DNA of 64,000 nucleotides from Coprinopsis marcescibilis. Taxonomy: Eukaryota > Basidiomycota > Agaricomycetes > Agaricales > Psathyrellaceae. Location: NCBI GenBank assembly GCA_004369085.1, contig ML210156.1:1-64000 (forward strand). The letters run 5' to 3'. Every line of letters starts with the position of its first letter. Positions within the stretch are counted from its first letter, which is position 1. This document shows, one piece after another, positions 51,167-61,895 of this stretch. Below the pieces are notes generated by a model, which did not search any database, was not told the origin of the DNA, and saw only the letters and a list, made by a program, of their open reading frames with translations. The translations under genes were made by a program, and so were the position numbers.

Positions 51167-52704
51167 TCAGTGATTTCCAGGGAACGGGATACGACCAGAT
51201 GGCTCTGGGACTTCGAGGGTGCGCGAAACTTCCGGGGAAGGGGTGGCAGACTCAAGAGAGCGTGTAGCATCAGACGGGGCTGGAATTTCGGGCGTGCGTG
51301 AGACGTCGGAAGAGGTTGTGGGCTCTTCCAGAATGGTGGAAACGTCGACAGACGATGTAGGTTCACCTTCAACAGTGCTGGTAGGCTCTTCCACCGTGAC
51401 TAAGCTACTGCTGGGCCCCTCAGTGCTACTTATAGAAGGGGTCGGCTCATCGGGGGTCCGCGTACTGGCGGAGGGTTCTGGGTTGTCGATGGTGCGGGTA
51501 ATATCCGACGCGGTGGTGTCAGAGAGGGTGCGCGTAGAATCGGGTGACGTAGTTACATCGACGGTGCGTGTCACTTCTGATGTGGGGTACTCTAGAGTTC
51601 GTGACACCGAGCTTTGTGTTAGGGTTTCGAGAGATCGCGTGATGTCAGTTGAAATCTGAGGAGGAGCGTCCTGTGGGCCGCAGATTTGCCACTTGAGTTT
51701 GAAGGTGGATGCAGTGTAGGTCTCGATCTAGATGTCGTTAGTGAAATGGGTAAGAATGGAAATGATAGTGAACTGACATATCCGCGGCCCTTGGTGTTGG
51801 CCGAGTTACTAGCCCTCACTTCAATCTGGATGTTCAAAACGGTGTCGGCACCGCAAGGCGACACGACGGTAGATACAAGGTCGAAGTTGTCACTGAAATC
51901 ATAATCTTCTTCTGTCGAAGATGTCAATATGTGGCCGGCATATTATCCATGAAACTACTGACCATAGACTGGACCGGTAAACGTGGTGCGTGATGTAGCC
52001 TGGGCAACTTGGCCCTGGACTGTACGAGTGGACATCTTAATTGTCATACGGACTCCACTGGATGGGAAGATTGCTTACAGTAGTACAGCGCCTGTCTAGT
52101 GGCCGTCACAGATTTGTCGAGATGGTAGGCACCCCTCTAAGGAAGACGATGAGAAAAACAAAGCAGCACATTGCGTAGGAGCATAACGTACAGTGTCAAG
52201 GCTCTCAACTCCGAAAGCGAAGCCGCGAGGGACCCTGTTAAAGCCAGTTAAGACAGACATCATATTATTTGGTGAATAGGCCTCACTTAATACCGAAGGT
52301 TAACCTGCAGTTCTTTCGGTTCTGGGAAATGGGAATGCCAGGACCAACTTCAGCGGCAAACTCCCCGAAATGTGCGTCTAACACGCCCTTTTCGGCTGAT
52401 ATCAGATACAAGTTAGCTATAAGACTTCGAGACAGCAGAGCTGCATCAGACTAACGATTAATTGTGTAATATGTCGATCCCGGAGTGCAGCCAGTCCCAA
52501 TCAAGCCAAAGCTCGTGCTGAAGTGACAAAGTTAGAAAGTGGACTTTGAGTGAAAGATTACAAAACGTACATATTGAAACCTGGTGGCGGGCTACTTGGA
52601 ATAACTGAAGAATCCACTTCCACAGACCGCTGAATGGCCTGAGGTCGCGGAACCGCCATGGCGAGCATGACAAATGGGAGAACTGCGAGAATGGGACTAA
52701 ACAT
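51167..52704 (-). CDS. Secreted DUF4360 protein with Ser/Thr-rich tail, copy 3
   Basis: Starts MFSPILAVLPFVMLAMAVPR, a signal peptide. The DUF4360 exons follow, with FDLVSTVVSPCGADTVLNIQ and TFKLKWQICG where the other copies end. Here the frame continues for about 170 residues of Ser/Thr/Pro-rich repeats: VSRTLEYPTSEVTRTVDVTT, DITRTIDNPEPS, DVSRTPEIPAPS, EVSRTLEVPEPS, to the stop at 51167-51169. A unit of roughly 12-14 residues with SRT(L/P)E is visible. Such a tail would be heavily O-glycosylated and could hold the protein at the cell wall; no GPI signal is seen. The other copies stop right after the last cysteine. TATA box at 52780-52785. Confidence 0.8.
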
Positions 52705-53920
52705 TTTGGATATTCGGTCGATGGGTCGAGGCGATGAAGCTTTGAACTGAGTACGGAGGACTTGTAGATCCCGCAGACATTTATAGGTTTTGTGTACCCA
52801 GCAGAATTGGTGAATCTCGCCAAGAAGTGTGATTGTCTGATGGCGAGCCCCCGCACAAGGTCAGCAAGGGTCAGCAGGTACAAGGTGCAGCCCCTGATAT
52901 TTCTTGTCGAGGTTCTCAGGCGTCACTACGACTTCCCGCCGATGCTGGACCGTGGGACTCGTACCCAGCGGGACCACTGAGAAGCACGAGTCTAAAATTC
53001 AACGTCAGGGACTTCTAATGGCGGATCCATGGAGAATATCCGTCAAGCTCGCATTTTGCTATCAAAGGTCGTCAATTCCATCCGATTTTCAGCGCTGTTC
53101 TTCACGAGCGGCCTAGCTGTTCAGAGTTCGCGTGGTGAAACAGTGTGGTCACCCAAATGTACGGATATATGCCGGTGTATTTGGGCATCTTCGAAGTAGC
53201 CAGCTCTCTGGTCGGAATCTTGGAGATAAATGGTCAGTAACGGGTTTAAAGCGCTGTGGGTTCAGCTGACGTACATCCTAAATGCGATTGTCGTGTTCCT
53301 TCTTGCTCTCGGAGACTCAGCCCATTGCTTCAGAGTAGCTGGATACATGGAAGAAGGGAAGAATTCGTCTCTGTCGCGGTTGTTATGTGACTTGACCGAC
53401 CATGGTCCCCAGAATGCCAGCAGTCAGTTGATCTTCGATTTTAACGGCAGTCGCAGCTTTCAAGCTGAAATAATTATTTGTGAGTATATCAGAGTAAGCG
53501 GCCCCGGTAAGACAGAAAGCGCCAGACTATGATACATAGTGTCATGATGGAGAAAGGGAAATCGGCCACTTTTGTTATATTTGGCGCATTTTGGCTCCTG
53601 GCCTCTTTTGGCACGCGGCCGAATAGACTTCAATAATGCTTCCGCTCCGAGTCGTTGGTCCAGTGTCGCGATGTATAGTATTGTATTCTTTCAGGGGCGC
53701 GAGCACGCTGGAAAAGAGAGCTCCGGATCTCTTACAAAGATAGGTCACCCGAAAATAGCCACGAGAGTCGACATGATGAGGAGAAAGAGATGAAATTATT
53801 TGCAGTCAGAGCTAATGATACACAAATGCTTGCAGTCGACAGAAACATAAGATAGCAATCCTAAACAACTAGACTCCTGGTGGAGTGGAGATTTCCTGGG
53901 GTATCGTGGAAAGAGAATAA
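52705..53920. other. Spacer between copies 3 and 4
   Basis: 1216 bases. It holds the copy 3 promoter (TATAAA at 52780-52785, GTCAGCAGGT at 52870-52879) and a segment near 53150-53240 that resembles parts of the later spacers. A plus-strand 100-codon frame at 53230-53532 has an ATG and a hydrophobic N-terminus (LNAIVVFLLALG) but no domain; I do not call it a gene. Confidence 0.45.
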
Positions 53921-54890
53921 TTACTTCTTGGTGCAGGTTTGCCATTGGAAGTTGAAGGTGGTAACAAGGGAGGTGTCAATCTAAAAGGAAGAACAATCAG
54001 AGATTCAGGTCCATAACCGGCGGAGAGCGCTTACGGAGTCAGTTGCAATGTATCCGGCACCCTTTGTGTTACCAGTGTTGCTAACTCGGAGTTCGCTCTG
54101 GACGTTGAGGACAGTGGCGACGCCGCAAGGCGAGGTGACAGTGGCGACCAAGTCGAACTCATCACGGTAAGTGTAGTCTTTGCCGTCGACAGGGCCGTTC
54201 AAGACTGAGCGGGCAGTCGCTTGTGCAAGCTCACTCTGGACTATTTCGAAAGGATTCAGCGTTTTCTACAATTGGCCCACAGAAATAACCTACAGTAGTA
54301 GAGAGATTGCTGCTGGGCGGTGACCTTGCTGTCAAGTTGGTAGTATCCTCGCTGTTTGGTAGTTTGGTCACATATTCGTGGGCGAGAGATAAGAAGCACT
54401 GACATAGTCAACAGTGGCGACACCGAAGGTGAAGCCAGGGGGGACGCTGGTGGAACGGACGCGTCAGTTGAGCGCTTAAGTACCCGGATAATCAAACCCA
54501 TACTTGACACCGAAAGTCAAGCGGCAGTTCTTTCGGTTGGAGCTGATAGGAATGCCTGGGCCTGCCTCAGCATAGTACTCGCTGAAGCTGACGGTTACAG
54601 CAGTCTTTTGGGCTGGAAGAGTAAGTCAGATGGATTTTCGGCGCCAGCTACCACCGTCGCGCTTACTATTGAGGACATAGTAGACTGATCCTGGTGGGCA
54701 GCCGGTTCCGATGACACCCAAGCTCGTGCTATAGAGTGATTGAGTACATAAGGCACAGTAGAAGCGCGAAACGCGCCTACATGTTGAAGCCTGGTGGGGG
54801 TGGGACAGTTGGGACAGTTGGGGGAGCCGTTTGGGGAGCGGCGAAGGCAGCCAAAGTCAACGAGAGGAGAGTGAAGACAGAAGCGAACAT
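53921..54890 (-). CDS. Secreted DUF4360 protein, array copy 4
   Basis: Starts MFASVFTLLSLTLAAFAAPQ, a signal peptide, then a short Pro/Thr linker ending PPPPGFNM. Following are [24 protein letters not shown] with [25 protein letters not shown], an intron, [58 protein letters not shown] and FNFQWQTCTKK to the stop at 53921-53923. About 210 residues with four conserved cysteines. It keeps the intron that copies 5 and 6 lack. TATA box at 54992-54997. Confidence 0.87.
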
Positions 54891-56299
54891 TGTGATTTGA
54901 GAGAAAAGAGGAGGGATGAGTGGCTTAAGAGTGAAGTAGAAAGCTGAGTTAGTAGACTGAGCTGGAGAACTGTCGACAAACTCCTTCAGCTTTTATAGTC
55001 TTAGCAAAATCTGAAAAAAGATAATAAATTGTTACAAGAAGTCGATTGCTCAGTCCGCAAAGTCACCGCAACTGGTCAGCAGGTCAGAGAGCCATAGCAG
55101 GTTCCATCCCTCAGAGGCTTTGTCGGACAATCGCAGCGCATTCCTTTCCGCAATAGTTCGGCTCAGATGTCGCAACAGATAGACAGCCGTGAGAGGTGTC
55201 ACTGGAAATAAGCGCGCCAAGTTCACGGAACCTGATTCTCAGAAGCACGAGCCTAAATTCGCGAGAAAGGGCGCGAATGTGGATCTGCTAAATCTCCGCC
55301 ATATGCACCGTGTCTAACCAAGAATGATCGATAAGCTGTCTTCTTTGTACTCACGCCCTATTATGCCTGCTTTGAAACCAAACGCATTATGCCCTGACTC
55401 GAGCAAAGAGGCTCGCGAGAATACACGGACATACCCCGGAGTGCAGCACATCTATGAACTGGCCAACTCTCTGGAAAGTGACTTGGAGATAATACATACC
55501 TGGTCGTAATGCGGCCCGCCAGCCTGTTGGTTGTGAATGTACTGACTGTGAGGAACTCGAACAAAGCCGTCGTATAATCGCTAGAGTAGGATTACACTTC
55601 GGCAACCATGCATTCCGAAAATATGCAGTGTTATTCCATGTTCGATAAAGCAGTACTTGAAGAGTCGCTAGAAACTCAGCCAGACGGGATCAAGTGCCTA
55701 GTTCAACAGGATGGTTAGTAACTTTGGACTCGACTTCCCGGTATGCAACTTAGGGCGCTCGCATCAGTCGTGGGCTCGCCACGATCTCGGAATGACTACG
55801 CTAATGGACGAAGAATGGCGGCAATGCTGACCGCCGACGAATGCGATGTGGTGAGAAGAAGGAAAAGACCGGCGACCTCGAGGTACTAATAACCCCGCAT
55901 CGGTATGTATGTTCATGCGACTGTTTTGATGGCAATGCGTAAGTGTCAGCAACTTCGTCACTGTGATGACATGTTCGAGAATCGTTACACTGGCAGTACT
56001 TAATTAAAACAACGGAAAGGTACAGGCAAAGGCTATATACATATCATATACACGAAGCGACTTCCCAAATCCGAGGCGCTTCTTAAGAATAGTGACTTGT
56101 GTGAGTTGCTTCAGTGACGAAAGAGGGTAATTGAAAGTCACTTGTTTCAACTTCTGGCATACAGCCTCAGGGGATAGCGTTTTAACAGAGAGAAAGAGAT
56201 CAAATTATCGAAGCCCAGAGATACTTGTACAACAATGCAGGCAGTCGTGAATGTATGAAAGGAGTCATGTTTGTTTAACGGGAATCCAGAAATGATGCT
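54891..56299. other. Spacer between copies 4 and 5
   Basis: 1409 bases. It contains the copy 4 promoter (TATAAA at 54992-54997; CCGCAAAGTCACCGCA near 55055; GTCAGCAGGT at 55075-55084) and, at about 55.36-55.58 kb, a segment repeated in later spacers (translated relic FTTNRLAGRITTRYVL). No gene is supported. The 3' flank of copy 5 at about 56190-56290 is shared with copy 6. Confidence 0.5.
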
Positions 56300-57168
56300 T
56301 TAGTTCTTGCATTCTTGCCATACGAAGTTGAAGGTGGTGGTGAGTGAGGTATCGATCTGTGGGGGGTTCAATGACTGAGCCTGGTAGAAAATGGAAATGT
56401 GCTTACAGAGTCGTTGGCAATGTATCCAGCGCCCTTCGTGTTAGCAGAGTTGCTAACGCGGAGTTCGCTCTGGACATTGAGGACAGTGGCGGCGCCGCAA
56501 GGTGCGAAGACGGTTGAGACCAAGTCGAAGGAGTCGCGGTAAGTGTAATCCTTGCCGGAAACTGGCCCAGTCAAAGTAGAGCGAGCGGTCGCCTGTTGAA
56601 GTTGTCCTTGGACTGCAGGAACATGTTAATGGAGGATTGAATTCGGGATGAAAACCACGTACAGTAATAGAGAGACTGCTGGTTGGCAGTGACCTTGCTG
56701 TCGAGCTGGTAGTATCCACGGTAATCGACAGTGGCAATGCCGAAGGTGAATCCAGTGGGAACGCTGTTGTCGTATATTGTTAGTTAAGCGCCAAAGATCA
56801 AAAAGAGGGCGAATCACTTGACACCGAAAGTCAAGCGGCAGTTCTTTCGGTTGGAGCTGATAGGAATGCCTGGGCCTGCCTCAGCATAGTACTCGCTGAA
56901 GCTGACGGTTACGGCAGTCCTCTCGGCTAAAGGAGTAGGTCAACGTCGGTTGACCAAGGGAATGGAGGAGGCACTTACGGTTGAGGGCGTAGTAGATAGA
57001 TCCTGGGGGGCAACCAGTTCCAATAACACCCAAGCTGGTGATATTAAAGCCGACTGGGGCAGGAACAGCGGGAACAGTAGGAGCACCATCAACAGGGCCC
57101 TCGCCGCGCTGGGGAGCAGCGATGGCGGTCAAAGCCAAAGAGAGGAGAGTGAAGATTGGAGCGAACAT
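56300..57168 (-). CDS. Secreted DUF4360 protein, array copy 5
   Basis: Starts [20 protein letters not shown], a signal peptide; the linker has [14 protein letters not shown]. Then [20 protein letters not shown], the [11 protein letters not shown] strand, [12 protein letters not shown], the uninterrupted [58 protein letters not shown] and [10 protein letters not shown] to the stop at 56300-56302. The intron between VDY and RGYY that copies 1, 3, 4 and 7 carry is precisely absent. It is nearly identical to copy 6 in exons, introns and flanks. TATA box at 57279-57284. Confidence 0.88.
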
Positions 57169-59023
57169 TGTGAGTGGAGATAGGAGACAAGAGTAGCTGA
57201 AGTATTAGGGAGTAATTTTGGTTGTTTGAGGGAGATGAGTAGACTGAGCTGAAGAATTATGGTGAATATTGGCTAGCTTTTATAGATTTTTCCCCCCAGT
57301 TGAAAAGCAGCAAAATGGCCATAGACCTAATATGACCCCTCCGCAAAGCTACCGCACGAGGTCAGCAGATTGCTCTTATACAAGTCCCATACCTCCAAGC
57401 ATCGGTCGTCGGATAGTGCACGCAGGTCGTCTGCTACGATTGCTCGATCTAGATGTCGCAAACAGTTTCATTTTTTGACAGGCGTGAGATATCATTTTGG
57501 AAATAAGCTCGTTGAGCTCTCTGCAACGTGTTCTTCTCGGCAGCATGAGCCTAAATGCACGCGATTGCAGATCTTGCATAACGCCGTCAAAGGCACGGTC
57601 TGGTTAAAGCTGTGTGCTGGCCTAAGGGAGCCAGATTCACGGAACCAAGTTATTCTCAGAGGCACGTCTCCATTTGCGATAAAGGGCGTTGCTGTGATGC
57701 AGATCTGCTAAATCTCCGCTATGTAGGCTATAGGCACCGTTCTCTCCCCACAAAAGGTCGGTGCATTTCTTGAGAGATGAAAGGCGGAGGATCGGCCTAC
57801 TTTCACCAGTGCCATGGGAGTAGTGAGGCTTTGCTTCGTTCTTTCCGCTCTGATGCGATGCGTTAATCGGCCAATCTTCTGACATTCTGTTAATTGAAAA
57901 ATTAACGTTAACTAACATCCCTCAACAACGCAAAATTAAACATACTGACGCTACGACCGTGTTGAATAAGATGCCTTGTGCCCTGACTCGCACACGCAAA
58001 GTTTCGCGAGAATACGCGGACATATCCCGGAATACAGTACATCTACGGACTGGCCAGCTTTCTGGCCAGTGCCTTGGGGATAGAGTACATACCTGGCCAT
58101 AGTGCGGCCCGCCAGTCCATTGGTTGTGAACGCGCTGTCAATGGGTACAACGTGCCCAATTTTCCGAGCCAAAAGGCCGTGGTATCGTCGTAGAGTAGAA
58201 ATAGAGCTCGGCGGCCACTGTTCGTTCTAATATCATGTGCTGTCTCAAGACCTAAACCGAGGACAAGAGTCATTCGAGCTTCGCGGAGGGACGAAGCTGG
58301 CTCGCAGGAACGACCGTCCGATATGGTAGGAGATCCGCATCGGAACTCACCAGGTTCTATCAACGAAGCAAAGGGATGGCGGCAATGCCATACACAGGTG
58401 GTGGGAAGAAACAGCATTTACCGACTGAATGACACTCAGGTCAACACTGTATCACCGCAGGCTTCCTCGAGTTACATACTGTTACATGTATACGCAGTAC
58501 TTCCCCCGCACCGGGAAAACAGGTAAGGGTCAAGCAAGTAGCATGATGTCATGCTAGAGTGTAAGAATCGTTTCTCAAACTGGAAACAAAGGCTATAGGT
58601 TAATCATATGTGAAGTGATTGATTTCCCTTATGTGAGTCGCTTCTCCAAAATGACTAGATACTCATGCTATTTCACTATAGTAAGATTCCAAGGGAGCTC
58701 TAATCCTTGATGGCCAACCATCATGCAGTACCAGGATAGTGTATGGAGTATGAAGTGGCTTGGAATCACCTTAGTAATATAGTACTTATTACGCAACGGT
58801 GCAAATGTGCCTTGCTCTGTGACTATAGTAAAAGCTGAATCAGGTCCGTTGCTTACTTCAAAGCTTCTTAGCTCATGCGATAATGGATTGAGAAAGAGAA
58901 AAAAGTGAAATTATTGCGGCCCCAGAGATACATGTACAACAATGCAGACAGTCGTTAATGTAAGGTCAATCTGACTCGAAAGGAGTCTTATTTGTTATGG
59001 GTATCATAGAAAGGAGAAGCGAT
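57169..59023. other. Spacer between copies 5 and 6
   Basis: 1855 bases, the longest spacer. It holds the copy 5 promoter (TATAAA at 57279-57284, GTCAGCAGAT at 57361-57370) and, at about 57.97-58.15 kb, the repeated segment also seen at 55.4 and 60.4 kb (relic FTTNGLAGRTMARYVLYP). The stretch 58.5-58.9 kb is AT-rich. No gene is supported. Confidence 0.5.
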
Positions 59024-59894
59024 TTAGTTCTTGCATTCTTGCCATGCGAAGTTGAAGGTGGTGGTGAGTGAGGTATCGATCTGCGGGTGGTTCAATGTCT
59101 GAGCCCGGTAGAAAATGGAAATGTGCTTACAGAGTCGTTGGCAATGTATCCAGCGCCCTTCGTGTTAGCAGAGTTGCTAACGCGGAGTTCGCTCTGGACG
59201 TTGAGGACAGTGGCGGCGCCGCAAGGTGCAAGGACGGTTGAGACCAAGTCGAAGGAGTCGCGGTAAGTGTAATCCTTGCCGGAAACAGGCCCAGTCAAAG
59301 TAGAGCGAGCGGTCGCCTGTTGAAGTTGTCCTTGGACTGCAGGAACATGTTAATGGATGATTGAATTCGGGATGAAAACCACGTACAATAATAGAGAGAC
59401 TGCTGGTTGGCAGTGACCTTGCTGTCGAGTTGGTAGTATCCACGGTAATCGACAGTGGCAATGCCGAAGGTGAATCCAGTGGGAACGCTGTTGTCGTCAA
59501 GTTAGTTAAGCGCCAAAGATCAAATCAAAGAGGGGCAACTCACTTGACACCGAAAGTCAAGCGGCAGTTTTTGCGGTTGGAGCTGATAGCAATACCAGGA
59601 CCGGCCTCAGCATAGTACTCGCTGAAGCTGACGGTGACGGCAGTCCTCTCGGCTAAATAATCACATTAGGATGTGAGTCAAGTTGAATGGAAACGAAAGC
59701 TTACGGTTAAGGATGTAGTAGACGGATCCTGGGGGGCAGCCTGTTCCAATAACACCCAAGCTGGTGATATTGAAGCCAACTGGGGCGGGGACAGTGGGGA
59801 CAGTGGGTGCACCATCGATGGGGCCTTCACCGCGCTGGGGAGCAGCAATGGCGGCCAAAGCCAAAGAGAGGAGAGTGAAGATTGGAGCGAACAT
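59024..59894 (-). CDS. Secreted DUF4360 protein, array copy 6
   Basis: Starts [20 protein letters not shown], a signal peptide. The order matches copy 5: [64 protein letters not shown] without an intron, [66 protein letters not shown] and the stop at 59024-59026. Differences from copy 5 are a handful of substitutions. Four introns with the same positions as in copy 5. TATA box at 60003-60008. Confidence 0.88.
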
Positions 59895-61178
59895 TGTGAG
59901 TTGAGAGAGAAGAATGGAGTAGCTGAAGTGCTAGAGGAGTGCTGGTTGCTTGAGAGAGATGAGTAGACTGAGCTGAAGAATTATGGTGAATATCGCCTAG
60001 CTTTTATATGATCTTTGGCCCCAGCTGAAAAGCAGCGAGGCCATCTAAAAGCTTGAATGATCTCTCCGCAAAGTCACCGCAAGGTCAACCGATTCTCACG
60101 TACACACAAGTTCCATCCTCTCAAATTTTGGTCGGACAATGTCTGCATGCGTCGGTTAGTACAATTGTTCGGTCCAGATGGCGCAACAACTCGACAAGCG
60201 TGAGAGGCTATTTTGGAAATAAGCTTGCCAAGGCCACGCCAACACGTTCTTCCCGAAGCACAAGCCTAAATGGCCGCGATTGCAGATCCTGCATAACGCC
60301 GTCATAGGCACAGTCCGTCATCAATGGCAGTCAATTTACTGTCTTCTTTGTGTCCACATACCGCTATGTCACCGACAACCACCTTGCCACACCCTCGAGT
60401 TCCCACGGTTCCTCGCTGAAATTTGCGGATATATTCCGGGGAACCGCGCATCCTAGAATTGGCCAGTTTACCGGACGGCATCTGGGAGATAAAAGGCTGT
60501 TGGGCGGTAATGCGGCATCAAATTAACTCACAGACGCAAGGCTTCTAAAGGCACGAGAACTCACCTTGAACCGAAGGCCGCGCGCGCATTGCTCAAACAC
60601 AGCCGTTTCTGTATTACAATTTGGTCACGGGCTGGAATGCCTGAATGAAAGATGCGACCGAGTTAATTCCAGAAGGGAGATAGAACGATTAACATCGACC
60701 CGAATGCCCCATCCGTAGATGAAAGTTCCCGACCTACGAGGAGAAACACGCGTGCGTGATGGTACTGGACAAAGCTCCTGTGAAGGCAGCACAACCTGCT
60801 GGCGCCGATGTATTCTCACCTATGTGAAGACCTCAGAATACGGTGCATTCATAGAAGATGGTATGGCTCACAACACAAGGTCAGCGGATGGCCAAGGAGG
60901 ATTGCATGCGCCGACATGGGTTCACGAGACTTGTTCATGGGAGAGGAATTGGGGGGTATCTTGAGCTCTACGCCTCAACGACAAAGATGAACAAAGGCTT
61001 TGCAAAAAAGAATTAACCAACACAGCGAAAGACAAAAGACTGAGAGGCTGCCATGCCAAATAAAGGCTATTTCGGCGGTGTTGAGTTGAGGTCCGTGGAA
61101 GGTCCGTGCGCACATGTTAACGTCAACGCAGGTCGCATATTTATGCTGCAAAATGGGGCGCTAGCGCGAGATTGACCA
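59895..61178. other. Spacer after copy 6
   Basis: 1284 bases between copy 6 and the decayed gene. It has the copy 6 promoter (TATAAA at 60003-60008, CCGCAAAGTCACCGCA near 60064, a diverged GGTCAACCGA at 60081-60090) and at about 60.41-60.52 kb a further version of the repeated spacer segment. Small open frames, for example plus-strand 60719-60964, show no domain. Confidence 0.45.
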
Positions 61179-61760
61179 TTATACACGAAGATGGACATCG
61201 TTACATTCTGGAACAAAGATACAGTTAGTAGCCTGACATTGACAAACGAAAAATGAGGTAAGTTGTGAAACGAAACATGGGGTCCTCGGATAACCGCTCA
61301 GCCAACACTTCGCGCAGTGAAAACCCACGACTCTGGTTTGCTGCTTCCAAGTGTGAAGCAGCCTGCGAAACATGACTCCCCGAAGGCCTGACCACCTAGC
61401 AACCACCCAGCAAGTACTTTCCTAGCAGTGAAGCAGCATCCAGGATACGATGATCTGTACAAAAGCAGGGTGCCATAAGTGGTGTACGCAGTCGGGAGTA
61501 CCTGAATTGAAAGCTTATTTTCTTAACGATCGCCCAGAAGACAGAAGGCAGAGAATCGTTCTCCTGCGTTCCTTACCACATGGATAGAACGCCGCCGGGA
61601 GTGAGCACGCCCTTTCCAAGAACGATCAGCTTCTTGAGATCTCCAAAGATTGGAGCTTGGGGGTCGAACGGAAGATTTCCGGAATGGGAAGGGGGTTCTG
61701 CACATTAATTAGACAATAAGTATGATTCGTTTGTATGGCAGGGAACACTAAATTATAGTC
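61179..61760 (-). pseudogene. Decayed gene fragment next to copy 7
   Basis: Two protein-like exons can be joined: FDPQAPIFGDLKKLIVLGKG..TPGGVLSMW up to a GTAAGG donor near 61578, then after a TTCAG acceptor near 61500 YSRLRTPLMAPCFCTDHR and SLLGKYLLGGC, where an in-frame TAG (near 61398) interrupts. The same frame then resumes as ASHLEAANQSRGFSLREV and LAERLSEDPMFRFTTYLI until a TAA near 61235. I recognise no family. The upstream end is unclear and may reach the 3' end of copy 7. An unannotated intron covering the TAG is possible but none fits in size. Confidence 0.3.
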
Positions 61761-61895
61761 GTTGCTGTTGTAGGTGCGTCGAATGCTTGAAGTAATACGT
61801 TCTTGATTATCCGGTAGGGAATTCGTGGGTCGCACCAGGCGTTGTGACAGTGGGTGTTTAGATCGAAGCCACGGAGAAGCGTCACAGGGTCTCCT

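Noticed and set aside
53230..53532. Plus-strand 100-codon ORF with a hydrophobic N-terminus inside the array
   Set aside because: Lies in a spacer opposite to all array genes, shows no similarity to them and overlaps the duplicated non-coding segment.
55361..55605. Possible small protein FTTNRLAGRITTRYVL, similar to a frame at 57.97-58.17 kb
   Set aside because: Similarity between the copies is at DNA level with frame-breaking differences, which fits a duplicated spacer and not a conserved protein.
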